Part shown: positions 45,013-57,506 of the stretch, piece after piece
Numbering within the stretch: position 1 is the stretch's first letter
How the letters are laid out: each line of letters starts with the position of its first letter
Source: Chinchilla lanigera
Taxonomy: Eukaryota; Chordata; Mammalia; Rodentia; Chinchillidae
Direction of reading: 5' to 3'
DNA length: 64,000 nucleotides
Assembly: GCF_000276665.1 (NCBI RefSeq)
Contig: NW_004955472.1
Span: forward strand, 3,410,154-3,474,153
Notes under the pieces: model-generated
The model's database searches: none
What the model saw: only the letters and a program-made list of their open reading frames with translations
Told to the model about the DNA's origin: nothing
Position numbers and translations under genes: made by a program

Positions 45013-46555
45013 TTACTCTTAACTCTCCTTTTCCTGTTACGAATACTTGAACATCCCACTAACTGATGCGTTATTTGGTCAATTTGGGGCCGTTATTCTT
45101 GGCTCATCATTACACAAAATACAGAAATATGGGTCCCTTTATTTCTGTCCAGTTCTCTTCTCTGCCAGATTCTCTCCGTTCTATCATTATTTTGCTATCA
45201 GAGTTTATAACTCTTACAAGCTGTTCTATTATGGTAATTAATTCTCCCAGGACTTGCCTTCAGAATTAATCTAAAATTTGATAAATAATGAATAGCAATA
45301 TAATTATGTAAATATCAATCACAATTAGAGACTCATATTGTGATTGGATTCCAAGACAAGACCTGTGCTGCTCAGAGGAAAACCTTGAACTGTAGTCAGA
45401 TGTGGTCTTACAGTTCACTAAATCATGATTCATTCAGTTTGTATCATATTTGGATAATGGTTTTTTATAGCTTAGTTTCTAAAGTTTTTTACTTTGTTTT
45501 TTGATTCTAAAATGCATTGTTCATGAAATCATTAATTTTTAGCTCAGTTTCTTGATCAGTGTCTTTGGATATATTCAGAATTATTCAGATTTATTTGTAA
45601 GGGTGTATAAGTTCCTTCTCTTAAGCCTAGCAGATGACATTGTATTTTACTTCTTATCCACCACTAAACATTCTTTTTTTGTTATTTTGTCTCTCTTGAA
45701 ATGAAACTCACTTGATTACCAGTGATAGTCAATATTTTGCCCTTTTTAACTGCATGCTCCAGGGTGGTGTGCAATTACTTTTCACGCAGACATTTGTGTC
45801 CTGCTATTTCTATAGCTGTTTTATGTTGGCTTTGGTATGAAAACTTGGTCATATTATCCCACATTTTCTGCCTGTTCTTTGACTTCTATTTTTATAATAG
45901 ACTGATTTTTGTGGCATTTGTAGTCAGCTTTTGTTTTATATAAATGTTTTAAGTTAGAGGTCTGATTTAGACTCATGGTCGTTCTCCAGATGGAACAAAT
46001 ACTGCTCTGCCTGTCTTCTGTATCAATTCCTATCAGTTCTGGATCTAGCAATGCTATTAGGCAATTAAATGTTAAAACTGTCAAACAAATGATTATATGT
46101 TCATTACCTTTCTCCCTAGTTTTTTTTTTTAAAAAAGGCTACAGGAACACACACATTCTTGTAATTCGTTTACTGTTTTGTTTCATCTTCCCTAAGGAAT
46201 TTTCTGAATTATGCATACTGGGTATCTGTTTGTTTTGTTTTAAAGACCTAAATTTAAATGAAAAAGAGTGCCCCTGTCTCAGTCAAGAAGTGTGTAATAT
46301 ACATTTTTGTCAGTGCTTATGCTTGATATTGTAATTCCTTACAATTATCAGGAAATAGACTCTGATAGTTAACATGTATATGAATTCTTCTAAAATACAG
46401 TTGATAGCATGACAACACCAAGAGGACAGTTTTATCTGTCCTAAGCTTTCCACCCCTTGCTTGGTGAACTCATTTTATTTTCTTGTTCTCCTCCTCCTCC
46501 TCCTCACACTAAGCTTTAGCCTAACCTCCCACCCTCCTTCTTCCCTTTTTATTGG
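45013..46555. other. Unique AT-rich sequence; nothing recognised
   Basis: No gene recognised. A (TCC)n run lies near 46488-46505. Confidence 0.4.
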
Positions 46556-46650
46556 GAGTTAGTTTTCTTAATATACCCCCTGTAAAGTAGAGACAATAGT
46601 AATAACTATGTTACAGATGTTTTATGAAGGCTAAATAGGGCAGACTTGAA
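46556..46650 (+). mobile_element. MIR 3' fragment, plus strand
   Basis: 'cctgtaaagtagagacaata', 'gtaataactatgttacagat' and 'gaaggctaaata' parallel the MIR segment that follows 'ctgtaaaatggggataataa'. Short and ancient. Confidence 0.45.
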
Positions 46651-46939
46651 AATATGTAATAGTGTGAATATTTTCATTTTTATAATATGTTAATTTTAAT
46701 AACTGTAGATGTATAGCTATGGGTTAGATTCCATGATATACCTGGTTAGCTCTAAGCTCTTCATAAGCGTCACATCCAGAAAAAAGCATTCTGTGACTCT
46801 AATGCTTTTTTTTTTACTAATTAAAAAGCCAACTGCTGTATTGGAACAAAAACAAAATAATGGAATAAGAAATCAGTCTGAAAATTTGCCAAGCAGCTTT
46901 TCCACCTAATACACATATTTTATTAAAACTGACCATTCC

Positions 46940-47053
46940 AGGGCTGGGGATTTAGCTCAGCGGCAAAGTGCCTGCCTGGCAAGCGCAAGGTCGTGAGTTC
47001 GGTTCCCAGTACCAGAGAAAAAAAACAAAAAACAAACAAACAAAAAAAAAACC
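46940..47053 (+). mobile_element. ID SINE, plus strand, 14-bp TSD
   Basis: 'agggctggggatttagctca', 'gtgcctgcctggcaagcgca' and 'gtcgtgagttcggttcccag' plus an (AAAC)-type tail. Duplication AAACTGACCATTCC at 46926-46939 and 47054-47067. Confidence 0.95.
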
Positions 47054-47067
47054 AAACTGACCATTCC

Positions 47068-48046
47068 TTTGAATATATATTACAAACACAATATAATGTA
47101 AGCATTTGCACCATGACAAGTAGATGTTACATCTCTACCCTTAATGTATCCAGTGCATGATAATTTTGAAATAGTAATAAATTCTCCTTTCAGTGTTTCA
47201 TTCAGACCTAAATGCTGTAAAAATTATTTCCCTTTCCCAATAGTTTTGAATGGTAAGTTTAGCAAAAACAAAGAAGTTACTGAACCACTGTGAAAAATAA
47301 TTGTCTTAATTTTCTAATTTATACTTTCACAGATTACTTAATACTTTCCTTGATTGCTAATATTTATTTTAATATTTCCCCTAATAAATGAGGGATGTAT
47401 TCAAACAAAATATTTCAGTGGTGATGGCACTAACAGCAAAATCAAAGCCTGGGGCAATGATCAGATCATAGAGGAGAGATTCCAATTTTAAATTCAAAAT
47501 TAGATGAATTGAGAAACCAAAAAGCTTGTGAAACTTTTATTGCTCTGCCTGTTTCTTAAAGTATTAAGGTAATTAAGATGAATGAAGTGATTATTAAATT
47601 AATTCCTTCCACGAGCTACTATTAAATGCGTGTTTAAAATCTAGGTAACTTTTCTGATTAAGGAAACATATTTAGGCTGAGAAATAAGATGAACACATGC
47701 CACCATATAAATACTAAAACTTGACTTGGACTTCAAGTTATGCAAAATATCATTCAACCTCTGCACAGAAGTGACATTCTGGGACTTCCTGTGTAAACCT
47801 TTCTGACACACAAAAGTTTAGAAAACTTGAATGTTGATTAATTTATTGAATCTGATCATCAAGAGTTACACACATAATTTTTGATCTGGAAATTGTAAGG
47901 GTAATTGCCCTGTCACATATATTTGTGCAAAGATTGTAGCACTCAGCAGGACAGTGTGTGGAAAGGCGTAAAGAGTAAATTCTCCTTACACCTTTAAGTT
48001 TAACAGAAAGATAACAGTCCCAGAAGCAGTCGGATAGAAGCAAAAC
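47068..48046. other. Unique AT-rich sequence; nothing recognised
   Basis: No gene or repeat recognised. Confidence 0.4.
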
Positions 48047-48060
48047 ATGCTGTGCTAGTT

Positions 48061-48160
48061 TTTTTTTTTTTTTTTTTTTTTTTCCCAGTACCGGGAATCG
48101 AACTCACAACCTTGCACTTGCCAGGCAGACGCTGTGCCTCTGAGCTAAATCCCCAGCCCC
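48061..48160 (-). mobile_element. ID SINE, antisense, perfect 14-bp TSD
   Basis: T-run, 'cccagtaccgggaatcgaac', 'ccttgcacttgccaggca' and 'ctgagctaaatccccagccc'. Duplication ATGCTGTGCTAGTT at 48047-48060 and 48161-48174. Confidence 0.95.
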
Positions 48161-48174
48161 ATGCTGTGCTAGTT

Positions 48175-48680
48175 CAAGGGAGAATGTTCTGGCAATTACT
48201 CATATTTTCCCATAACAAACTATTTCAGAAAGAGGTAGTATATAATAATATCAATCTTATTATTGTTACAAAGTCTGGGAATGAGGGTGGCACTTATTGG
48301 ATGGCTGGTAGCTGCTTTATGATGCTTGGAATCTTGAAGACAGGGGGCTGGATTCATCTAAAGGCACTTTCACTCAAGTGTCTGGCTTGAGGTTTGAGAT
48401 GACTGGAAGATCAGGACTTCATATGATCTTCCAGTCATATGAAGATCAGGAGCTGCATATGACCTCTCCATGTCTCTGGGCTTCCTTGCAGCAGGGCAGG
48501 TCTAGGTAGTCGCTGATCTGTGTTACAGTATGAATATTCCAGAGAACAAGATAGAACCTGTATCATGTTTTTTGATATAACCTTGAAAGTTCCCTAGGGG
48601 CTACATAGTGTCACTTCCTCTGTGCTAGATTGACTGAAGCAGTTGTAGAGGTGAAGGGAAGACTTCTCCTACCCCCTCCA
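48175..48680 (-). mobile_element. Ancient mammalian repeat, family unassigned
   Basis: 'ttcccataacaaactatttc', 'tatgacctctccatgtctct', 'ttccagagaacaagatagaa' and 'acatagtgtcacttcctctg' run in the order of a common mammal-wide medium-reiterated repeat, probably LTR-type or hAT. I know the text but cannot name it safely. It carries the twin hairpins at 48401-48444. Strand is tentative. Confidence 0.4.
48401..48444. repeat. Two overlapping, mutually exclusive perfect hairpins
   Basis: Hairpin 1: GACTGGAAGATCA (48401-48413) pairs perfectly with 48424-48436, loop 10 nt. Hairpin 2: CTTCATATGA (48417-48426) pairs perfectly with TCATATGAAG (48435-48444), loop 8 nt. They share bases and cannot form together. 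A direct repeat 'agatcagga' flanks them. Confidence 0.9.
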
Positions 48681-49119
48681 AAGGTTCCTTGGATAAGCTG
48701 ACAGGGATAGATTAGTAAAGAGTAAAGGATACAAATTTCCATACATGCTTTAACAGTGGGGAGATGACAAGAGATCGATTCTCCAATAACTCAGAGAAAT
48801 TCAAATGCCTTTCTCCTTTCTTTGTAGAGGAGAGGGAAGTGGGGAAAGTAGCCAAGTTTTAGAAGTGTCATGTAGAACTTCATTCTAAGCAAAGGGTGTC
48901 TTACTGTGCAGATAAAATTTCCTAGATAATCTCTCAAATCTGCCTTTAGGAGAATAGATGGAAAGCCTGAGTGTGGGGAGCATTTGACTTTTACTCACTT
49001 CTCTTTTTTGAGGGTTATTTGATGAGATTTCTAAAAAGGCATTTAGACAACTGGATTTTTTTCAAGAAGTTCTTTTTATTTTCAGTCATAAAAGGAACCT
49101 TTAAAGAGACCCCCTTCCC
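48681..49119. other. Unique sequence; nothing recognised
   Basis: No gene or repeat recognised. Confidence 0.4.
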
Positions 49120-49230
49120 AGGCTGGGGATTTAGCTCAGCGGCAAAAGCGCCTGCCTAGCAAGCGCAAGGTCGTGAGTTTGGTTCCCGGTACAGGAGAAA
49201 AACAAAAAAAAACAAAAAACAAAACAAAAA
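49120..49230 (+). mobile_element. ID SINE, plus strand, with TSD
   Basis: 'ggctggggatttagctcagc', 'gcgcctgcctagcaagcgca' and 'gtcgtgagtttggttcccgg', then an A/C tail. Flanks 'gacccccttccc' and 'gaccccttccc' (49107-49118; 49231-49241) differ by one C. Confidence 0.93.
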
Positions 49231-51889
49231 GACCCCTTCCCTACGCCTGGCAGAGAAACGGGGACGGTCAGACACCTTTATTTTGAGACTCTCCAACTCA
49301 GCGTGTCAAAGTGCCACACCTTTTCTGAGTCCCAGCATGGTCACAAGCCTTCAGTGTTCAAGTGCAAGAGACATAGACAGGACTTTTCAATGAGAGCAGC
49401 ATCAAAGTTGTAAAGCAGTGTGGGATGGGAGCATATTTAAAATACCTTTTTTATGCTTTCGAAGCTACTGAATTGTGTTCTTAGTCCTATAGCAGACTAA
49501 AATAAAAGCATAGGAGATGTTAGGCAAATTCAGCTTACAGGAGAGGACATTAAAATAAAATTAACAACACATTCCTTTCAACAAGAAGAGACCCTACCAA
49601 ATGCAATGAGCACCTTTCTCCACTAAGAAATATATAAAAAGGAGTGAAGTTAAATTCTTAAGAGTAAAAATGTCCTGATACTAGGAGCTTTTGAACTTTG
49701 AAATAAAGCAGAAGGAGTTTGCAGGATCAGATTAGCATAGCCCGAAGTACTGCTCTTTTCCAATTCTGTCATTGCTTTACAAGGGAAAAGAAAACACAGA
49801 GCCATCTGCCTTATGTGGCATTGTTCACACTCCTATTACTAAACTGGTAAGAAAAAAAATCATTTCAGTTTTATGCCTAAAAGATAAAATGTATTTTCTG
49901 CACTTTTTGAGATTAATAGATTATATATATGAATTTATAACTTTTCTGCCACAGCTAATCATAATGTGATAAAAAATCAAAGACAGCTATGCCTTCAGGG
50001 TTCTTTTGCTTTATAAGGTGAGCAAATTCATAGCATGCGAAACAACAAATAAAACTGCCTGAACATTTCGTATAAATAGATTTCAGTTTAGAGTGGCAAA
50101 GGGAAGTGTTTTCTAAGTCAGAGCTCTGATAACTTGTGTAGATGAAGTAGAAACCAGAATTCTTTAGGGGCGTTTCGGGGACAGATGAAGAATAAGAGGA
50201 AGGATAGGAATGTATCAGTGGGGGCACTACTGATGTATAAGGGAGTGTGCGCTTGACTTTAGTGCAGGTGCAAAAGCTTAGAAAAATTAAAGCCCTATTA
50301 CAGTGCCTCTTTGGGGCTTTCTACAAAGTAGGACCATACCTGTGAGGATCTGGGACCCACTAAAGAAACAAAAGTGTGTGGAAACTCACCTTCATGATTG
50401 AAGGAAACACCCACCATAATGAAAAATTGCTAAGGGGAAACATGAAGGCTAACAGATTTCTAACTAAGCTGACTTTACAGGATCACCACAGAAGGCAGGC
50501 CGGAGTGATGACGTAGCCAGGGCACTCAGAGATCAAGGGTTCTTACTCAGGCTGGTTCAAGGAGGGCACGGGGGAAGCTTGAGGTGGGCTTAGTGAAGCC
50601 GCGGACTTCGAGGAGCACGACAAAGGAATCTGCACATCTGCCTTCTCCGACCCTCTGATCCTCCTCTGTAAAACTGCGGAGGTTTGCGATTTGGACGATA
50701 AAAACTGTGAAGAGGGTTTGGCTCATAAAACAGGAATTTAATGATACATATTATTTGCCTTATTATTTCACATGCAGAATGCCTTTTACTGATTTTTAGA
50801 AAGGATTACAGAGTTGGATAACTTACAGATATGTAAATAAAAATTAACCCTAATAGTTAAAACAAAGTCATCCTGAGATTTCCTACTGCATCAAAAAGAG
50901 TTGATTGTTATAAGTCCAACTGACAGCTTACTTTTATTTCTTGAAGTTTCCATTCCATCTCATGGTCTTGATATAATTAATCCATATGGATACTTTTATT
51001 TCAAATATATTTCAAGTACAAATTAATAATAGGAAGGGCCTGTAACACTTGCATGTCATTTTAGCAACGTTCTTATTCTAAATACGAACAAGTTGGTATT
51101 TGTTCACTAACAAGAAGAGAACTTCTTTTTCATTTTATTGAATTTTTTGATTTGGAGGGAGGATGAATTGGTAAACATCCATATTTTGACCATTCGTGGT
51201 TGATTTGAGATGCTGACTGAATGAACATTTTGTTTGCCACTCCCAATATTTAGCGTTCTAGAAGCAAAATAAAAGAACAGGCCACAATATTCTGAGATAT
51301 TTTTCAAAATTTCTCTTCAGTAAAATCATGTGATTTGTCAACTTCTCTTTGGCAAATATAGACCTTAATTTAAATTTTGATATACCCGAGTGTAGCTAAT
51401 TTTGGGCCTTAACCACAGGAATGAAAGACCTTCATTTTTGTTATCTTCTATGGACTGGAACAAACCACAGTCTTACAGTCACTAGGAGTTTGGATTACAC
51501 AAGTGTGAGAAGCATCCAGGGTCCTGTGATAAAGGCAGAGGACAGAAGGCAGGCTATAGCCCCTTCTGTAATACAAGTCAGTATTGCTAAGAGCTTAAAA
51601 CAGAAAAAAGTGAAGTAGTGATGTGAGCTGTACTGAGAGGTGTGAAGGGAAATACTAAATAGAACGGGGAAGTTTTTGTTTTGTTTTGTTTTGTTTTTTA
51701 AGAAAGGTATAGGAGGGCAGTGATGATAACTGTTTTCTAGGAAACACTGCATAGCCATGTGGCTCTTTTAAAGTAAGTAATGGCACGAATTTGATAAAAC
51801 TAAAAGCATTAGTAGAAGAGAGCCTTCAAGAATTCCAGAAAAAGTCAAATTCTTAGCAGAAAATTGCACTTCAGGTTACAGGCAGAACA
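49231..51889. other. Unique sequence; no gene recognised
   Basis: No known repeat recognised with confidence. A MIR-like 'cctcctctgtaaaactgc' occurs at about 50660. 50490-50720 has somewhat raised GC with a few CpGs but no frame. A TTTTG-type tract lies at 51672-51700. Confidence 0.4.
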
Positions 51890-53300
51890 AATAAAAATAA
51901 ATGTTCAACAGGACAGATTTTAATGGCCCTGCAGAATATCTGCAAAAGCACAGAGGTTTCTTCTATAGATTAAGATAAACACGAAGAATGCTTGACACAT
52001 AAAAATAGACATTTATAATATCAATGATAAAAAATCCAAAAGTTATCGTGCAGAAAAAGCAAATTATCTACAAAAAATGACAATTGGAGTTAGAGCAAAC
52101 CGTTCAGTAAAATAGAGAGCAGAAGAAAATGGAGAGCTCCATAAATGTGTCTACAAATTACTGCTCATCTATCATTTTATACTTATATAAGCTGGAATTT
52201 AAGAATTAGGTTAAAACTGGGGCATCTCTAGACATAAAAAGATGAAGGGTTTATTGCTCGGATTTTCCCCTACCAGGAAGAGTAAACACAGAAATTATGA
52301 GACATAAAAAGAATCTGTGGACGTGAAAATTAACTTTAAAAATATCAGTGAATTATATTCTCAATTGCACTCCACAGTAGATAAGGCAGACCCAAGATTA
52401 CTAATGACGAGGAAGATTTACAACGCAGTGAACACCACTTTAAGCCTGTCAGATAGAATAACATTTTATTTTTTGTTTGTTTGTTTTTTTCCGGTACCGG
52501 GAATCAAAGTCATGACCTTGTGTTTGTCAAGCAGGTGCTGTGCCGCTGAGCTAAATCCCCAGCCCCCAGAATAACATTGTAAAACAAGGAAGAAATGGGA
52601 AAACCAAGCCCAATAGTACCTACTGTTGATGGGCGCAGGGAGACAGAGGAACCCCCTCCAGAGTCCAGGTGGATGAATATGGGCTATTTCTGATACAGTG
52701 CGAAGCAATCTGTCAGCACTGCATAGAGCTGAAAATACATCTATACTCCTACCAGTAAGGCCCTAAGGGGAATTTGACTTACATTCAGAGTTGTGTACAG
52801 GGATGTTCATTGCAGTTTTATTTATATTAGTATAAAACTAGAAGCAACCACTATATCAAGCAGCAAGGGAACGCATACATTAGGAAGGTTGATATAACAA
52901 AATGTTGTGCAGAATTGAGAATGGATGATTGTTGGCTGGAAATTATCATTAGAGAAATAGATATAATTTTGAATGAAAACTGTGGATGCAAAATTATGCA
53001 TAAAGCAACACTATCCAAAGATGTGCAAACAAAACAACATTCTATAGTATTTGTAGAAATCGTAATAAGTGTATAAAAGATGCATGATAACTGTAAACAC
53101 TATTGAAATCAAATAATGAACATTTATAAAGAAAGAGAAGATGAAATGGAATCTGATAGGCATAACAAGTGGATTTCAACTCAGTATATGTAAAAAAATT
53201 AGAATTTGTTCAAGGTAAGCTAGGACCAAGAGATAGTCAGTGGCTAAAAAATTTTCAATAAAAATTAGGCAGAAAATAAAAGGACCACTCAAAATACAAT
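51890..53300 (+). mobile_element. HAL1-like / L1M element: ORF1-type tail joined to L1 3' end
   Basis: 51.9-52.33 kb resembles an L1M ORF1 3' region ('gacaattggagttagagcaa', 'gacataaaaagatgaagggt'), followed at once by L1M 3' UTR text ('gtgaattatattctcaattg', 'tgtgtacagggatgttcatt', 'tataaaactagaagcaacca', 'tgcataaagcaaca'). No ORF2 sequence lies between. HAL1 elements are L1 derivatives with ORF1 only. A deletion inside an ordinary L1M would look the same. Interrupted by an ID at 52466. Confidence 0.45.
52466..52567 (-). mobile_element. ID SINE, antisense, 11-bp TSD
   Basis: T/G-rich tail, 'ccggtaccgggaatcaaagt', 'gtgccgctgagctaaatccc' and 'cagccccc'. Duplication AGAATAACATT at 52455-52465 and 52568-52578. 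Confidence 0.93.
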
Positions 53301-53315
53301 ATTTATTTATTTATG

Positions 53316-53459
53316 GTGTTTTGAGGCAGGATCTCACTATGTGGCTCAGGATAGCTTGAACTCACGCTGCAGCCCAAGGCTGGCTTTGGATTTGCAGTGA
53401 CCCTCCTACCTCACCCTCCCGAGTGCTGGTACTACAGACATATACCACCACCTCTGGCT
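53316..53459 (-). mobile_element. B1 SINE, antisense
   Basis: 'ttgaggcaggatctcactat', 'gtggctcaggatagcttgaa', 'cctacctcaccctcccgagt' and 'gctggtactacagacatata' are the antisense B1 body, diverged. It lies at the tail of the HAL1-like element. Confidence 0.9.
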
Positions 53460-53571
53460 ACAAACTTTATTTAAAACTTAACATCGTCATAACAACAACT
53501 GAAGTGATCTGAAAAAAAAAAAAAATGTTAGCACCATGAGGACAATGTCAGCTAAACCAGTGTTCTTTTTT

Positions 53572-53673
53572 TTTTCTTTTTTTTGGTTTTTTTCTCCGGT
53601 ACCGGGAACTGACCTCACGACCTTGCGCTTGCCAGGGAGGCGCTTTTTGCCGCTGAGCTAAATCCCCAGCTCC
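53572..53673 (-). mobile_element. ID SINE, antisense, perfect 18-bp TSD
   Basis: 'ctccggtaccgggaactgac', 'gaccttgcgcttgccaggga' and 'ctgagctaaatccccagctc'. Duplication AAACCAGTGTTCTTTTTT at 53554-53571 and 53674-53691. Confidence 0.95.
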
Positions 53674-53827
53674 AAACCAGTGTTCTTTTTTGCAGCTCTC
53701 CCATACTGCGGCATGTGTGTTAAACAGGAATCTCTGCAACCTGACAATGATAATACATTGATTAGCTGAACAGAAATTACTTTACACAAGTGAATTATAC
53801 GCACTGAAATGAATTGGCTAGACTATT

Positions 53828-53931
53828 TTTTTTTTTTTTTTTTTTGGTTTTTCTCCGGTACCGGGAACCGAACTCACGACCTTGCGCTTGCCAGGCAGGT
53901 GCTTTTGCCGCTGAGCTAAATCCCCAGCCCC
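53828..53931 (-). mobile_element. ID SINE, antisense, perfect 17-bp TSD
   Basis: 'ctccggtaccgggaaccgaa', 'gaccttgcgcttgccaggca' and 'ctgagctaaatccccagccc'. Duplication GAATTGGCTAGACTATT at 53811-53827 and 53932-53948. Only 154 bp from the previous ID and in the same orientation. Confidence 0.95.
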
Positions 53932-53948
53932 GAATTGGCTAGACTATT

Positions 53949-55322
53949 AAACTTCAGGTATCACGCTCCTGTTCAATCTCCTTCAGATCTCCGCCCACCC
54001 TATGTCTCTGCCCGTGGCATCAGTAAAGACTCAGAAAACATTCAGATTAAAGTTTCCGTGTGAATCAGTTGATAGCCTTTTCTTCCTTCCTTTTTTTTTC
54101 AAAGGTGAGTTTCCTAGGTTAAGTATATTTGCAGTTTTCCTGTTATTTGTCTCTATAGAAAATCTGCAACAAATAATGTCATCAAACATTCTGGCGAACA
54201 GTTCTCCTGAACTTTCTGTTGTCCATGTCCGTATGTATCCTAAATTTCATGACTTCATCGGGTGAAGGTGTTTCCTTGAAAGTTTTGGCTGCTTCTGACT
54301 ATCTCTGGCATCACTGCTCTATCGTGATATATTATCAAATGACCTACTTTATGCTGTACTGCCATTTCAGGGTGCGTTATGCTTAGAGAAGGAACATGAC
54401 TAGTACTCTAGAGATTATGAATATTTGGATTTTTTAATATTTTCTGAAATTTACATAAAATCCAGTCATCTTTAAAATATATTATTTTTATTAATTTAGT
54501 TACTTTTAAGATTGTCTCTCTCATCTTACTATTGTTAATTCCAATAGATATTTATGATAGCTTTCCATGTGCTTGGCATTGTCTTAAACTCAATAGATTT
54601 AAATGTTCTCATGGAATGGTCTTTCTGTTTGTCACTAAAATCCTTAGACAATGCAAATACATAGACATAAATATGTGTTTGTATATTCATTTTCTGGCTG
54701 CTGTTTCAGTATATATATATATATATGTAAAGAAATACCTATATCTGTAAAACAATAGCAAAATTGAAAAATAGCGTTAAATTAGTTACCACAAAGCTGT
54801 GGGACTGTTTGAACAGAGAAAGATGTGTGAGGATGGGGCAAGGGGAAGTGGCTGCAAGGTGGGTGCATCTCAGGGCTCTAGAAATGTGCAAAACAGCAGG
54901 AGAAACCAGACCTGGGTGCCTTTGGGCATTTGGTAGGAATATCCAAAGAATACTTTGGTAGGAATATCCAAGTGGAACACAATCTCCTCCAGCACGGTCT
55001 GCCTTGGGTCAAAGGTCAATGAACAGAGACATTTGCCGTTAGACATGGATCCTGATTGTAGGGACATGAGCAGGGAAAGACATGCAGAGTCGTGGGGAAC
55101 TTGTGACATCAGAAAATCCTGGAAGAACCTATGCCGGAAGAAGATCCCAGCGATGGCACACTATTACAGAACCAGCTGGCTAGAGAGAATAGCATTTACC
55201 TGAGCTACGAGCCAAGCACAACAAACCTAAGAAACCACAAAACAAAATGGCTCTCTCTGAGTTGATTTGTCTGCATATGCATTTAGTGCTCGGTGTCAGA
55301 AGCTATACTGATAGCTCCCAAA
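53949..55322. other. Unique sequence; nothing recognised
   Basis: AT-rich to 54760 with a short (TA)n at 54708-54728, then more balanced GC to 55200. The frames at 54764-55203 have no domains. A small direct repeat 'ttggtaggaatatccaa' occurs near 54930 and 54955. Confidence 0.4.
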
Positions 55323-55336
55323 GACAAATGATTCTT

Positions 55337-57492
55337 TTTCTTTAATTTATTTTAAAAATAACAGAAGGAAAACATATTCAAAAACAGATATCCATTTACA
55401 AAATAGCATAAGAACAATACAGACAATACAGAGCTACAGACAAAGTTGTAGGAAATTAACCATGGTTGCTGTATTACTTATTGATATCTTCAAAGTGGTT
55501 TCTCAGGAAAACAAATAGAGACATGCAAGATTGATCAAATAAGCAATCATTAACTGTTACTTTCAGTAAAGCGATAGAAGTCAGTAGTACAACGATGTTA
55601 GCTATCCTGTATATACATACATACATAATTTCCCCTTCTTTCTTTTCTCTTTTCCCTCACCCCAGTTGCTCTTTTCTTTTGAGCATTTTCCTTTCATTTC
55701 ACAATGTCTGTCATACCTCCTAATTTTTATTCACTCTTTCAGATTCTTACACTAGTGAAACAATATGTTGCTAACACGTGGAGGTCGGTTTATTTCACTT
55801 ATGAATATGGTCTTGGGTTGCTACCATTTACCTGCAAAAGCCTTGAGTTTATCTTTATAGCTGAGTAATATTCCATTATATAAAAGTGCCACAATTTTTT
55901 AATCCATTCTTCAGTGGACGGACATTTGAGTTGCTTCCACAATTTAGCAATTACAAATTGTGATGTTATAAGCATGGGTGCACATATATTGCTGTAATAT
56001 GATTTCAGATCTTCTGGGAAAATACCCAGAAGGGGAATAGCTGGGTTGAATGGGACCTGTAGACCGAGTTTGCTGAGGAATCTCCAAACTGATTTCCACA
56101 GTGGTTTCACCAGTCTGCATTCCCACCGGCAGTGGAGAAGAGTTCTTATTTCTCCACAGCCTCGCCAGGATTTGTTACCGGTTGATTTCTTAATGCTAGC
56201 CATTCTTACTGGGGTGAGATGAAATCTCAATGTTGTTTTAATTTGCATTTCTTGAATGACTAATGATGTTGAACATGTTCTCATGTATTTATTTGCCATT
56301 TGTATTTCTTTATCTGAGAAGTGTGTTCATCTCAGGTGCCCATTTTTGGATTGGGTCTTTGAATTTGGGGGGCTGAGGTTTTTTAATTCTCTGTATGTTC
56401 TAGATAGAAGCCCTTTGTCTGAGGGACAGTCAGCTAAAATTTTTTCCAAGTTTGTGGGTTTTCTTTTTTCTCTGCTGGTGATTTCTTTAGATGTGCAGAA
56501 ACTTTTCAGTAGGATGAGTTCCCAGTTGATTCTTTCAAGTGTTTCACATGTTGATTCTTTCAAGTGTTTCACAAGTGTTTGGTTTTTGTTCATGAACTCT
56601 CTGCCTAGCCCTATGCCTTCAAGATTTTTACATACTTTCTCTTCCAATAGATTTAGTGTTTCTGGTTTAATATTGAGGTCTGTGAACCATTTTGACCTGA
56701 GTTTGGTGCATGGTGATAGGCTTGGGTCTATTTTCAGTCTTTGGCAGGCAGCAAGCCAGTTTTTCCAGCACCATTTATTAAAGAGACTGTTGTTCTTCCA
56801 GTGAGTTTGTTTGTCCCCTTTATCAAAGATTAGGTGGCTGAGTGTATTTGTGATTGTGTCTGTGTCTTCCAGTCTGTTCCATTATCTTCCGGTCTGTTTT
56901 TCATCCAGTACCAGGTTGATTTTATGACAGTAGCTTTATAGTATAATTTCAGGTCAGGGATTGTGATTCCACCTGGCTCGTCTTTGTTGCCCACGATTGC
57001 TTTTGCTATTCTGGGTCTCTTCTGGTTCCAGATGAATTTAAAGCATGTTTTTTTGAGATCTGTGAGGTATGCTAATGGTAGTTTAATGGGAATTGCATTG
57101 AATCTGTACAACAATTTTGGTAGTATGGCCATTTTCACAATGTTGGTTCTTCCCATCCATGAGCAAGAGATATTTTTCCATTGATTGAGATCCTCTTGGA
57201 TCTCTTTTTTCAGAGTACTGTAGTTTTCACTGAATAGATCTTTTACTTCTTTTGTTAGATTGATTCCTAAACATTTCAGTTTCTTGGATGCTATTGTGAA
57301 AGGTATGGTTTCCTTAATTTCCTCTCAGTCTGTTTGTTGTTTGTGTATAGGAATGCTATTGATTTCTGGGTGTTGACTTTATATCCAGCTAAACTGCTGA
57401 ATTTGTTGATTAATTCAAGGAATCTTCCTGTGGAGTTTTTGGGTCTTCCACGTAAAGTATCATGTCATCTGCAAATAGTGATAGTTTTACTT
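55337..57492 (-). mobile_element. L1, antisense, 5'-truncated, 14-bp TSD
   Basis: 3' UTR at 55.34-55.75 kb, then on the minus strand the C-terminal ORF2 (55799-56299: [40 protein letters not shown]) and upstream ORF2 (56830-57156: [36 protein letters not shown]). The 5' truncation at 57492 lies in the RT palm region. Target duplication GACAAATG(A/C)TTCTT at 55323-55336 and 57493-57506. A ~25-bp local duplication lies at 56525-56580. Dead, but younger than the L1 at 17.6 kb. Confidence 0.92.
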
Positions 57493-57506
57493 GACAAATG
57501 CTTCTT

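Noticed and set aside
46940..47015. tRNA-gene-like sequences (A- and B-box text) in all ID SINEs
   Set aside because: They have A-tails and target duplications and lack a full cloverleaf; they are tRNA-derived SINEs, not tRNA genes.
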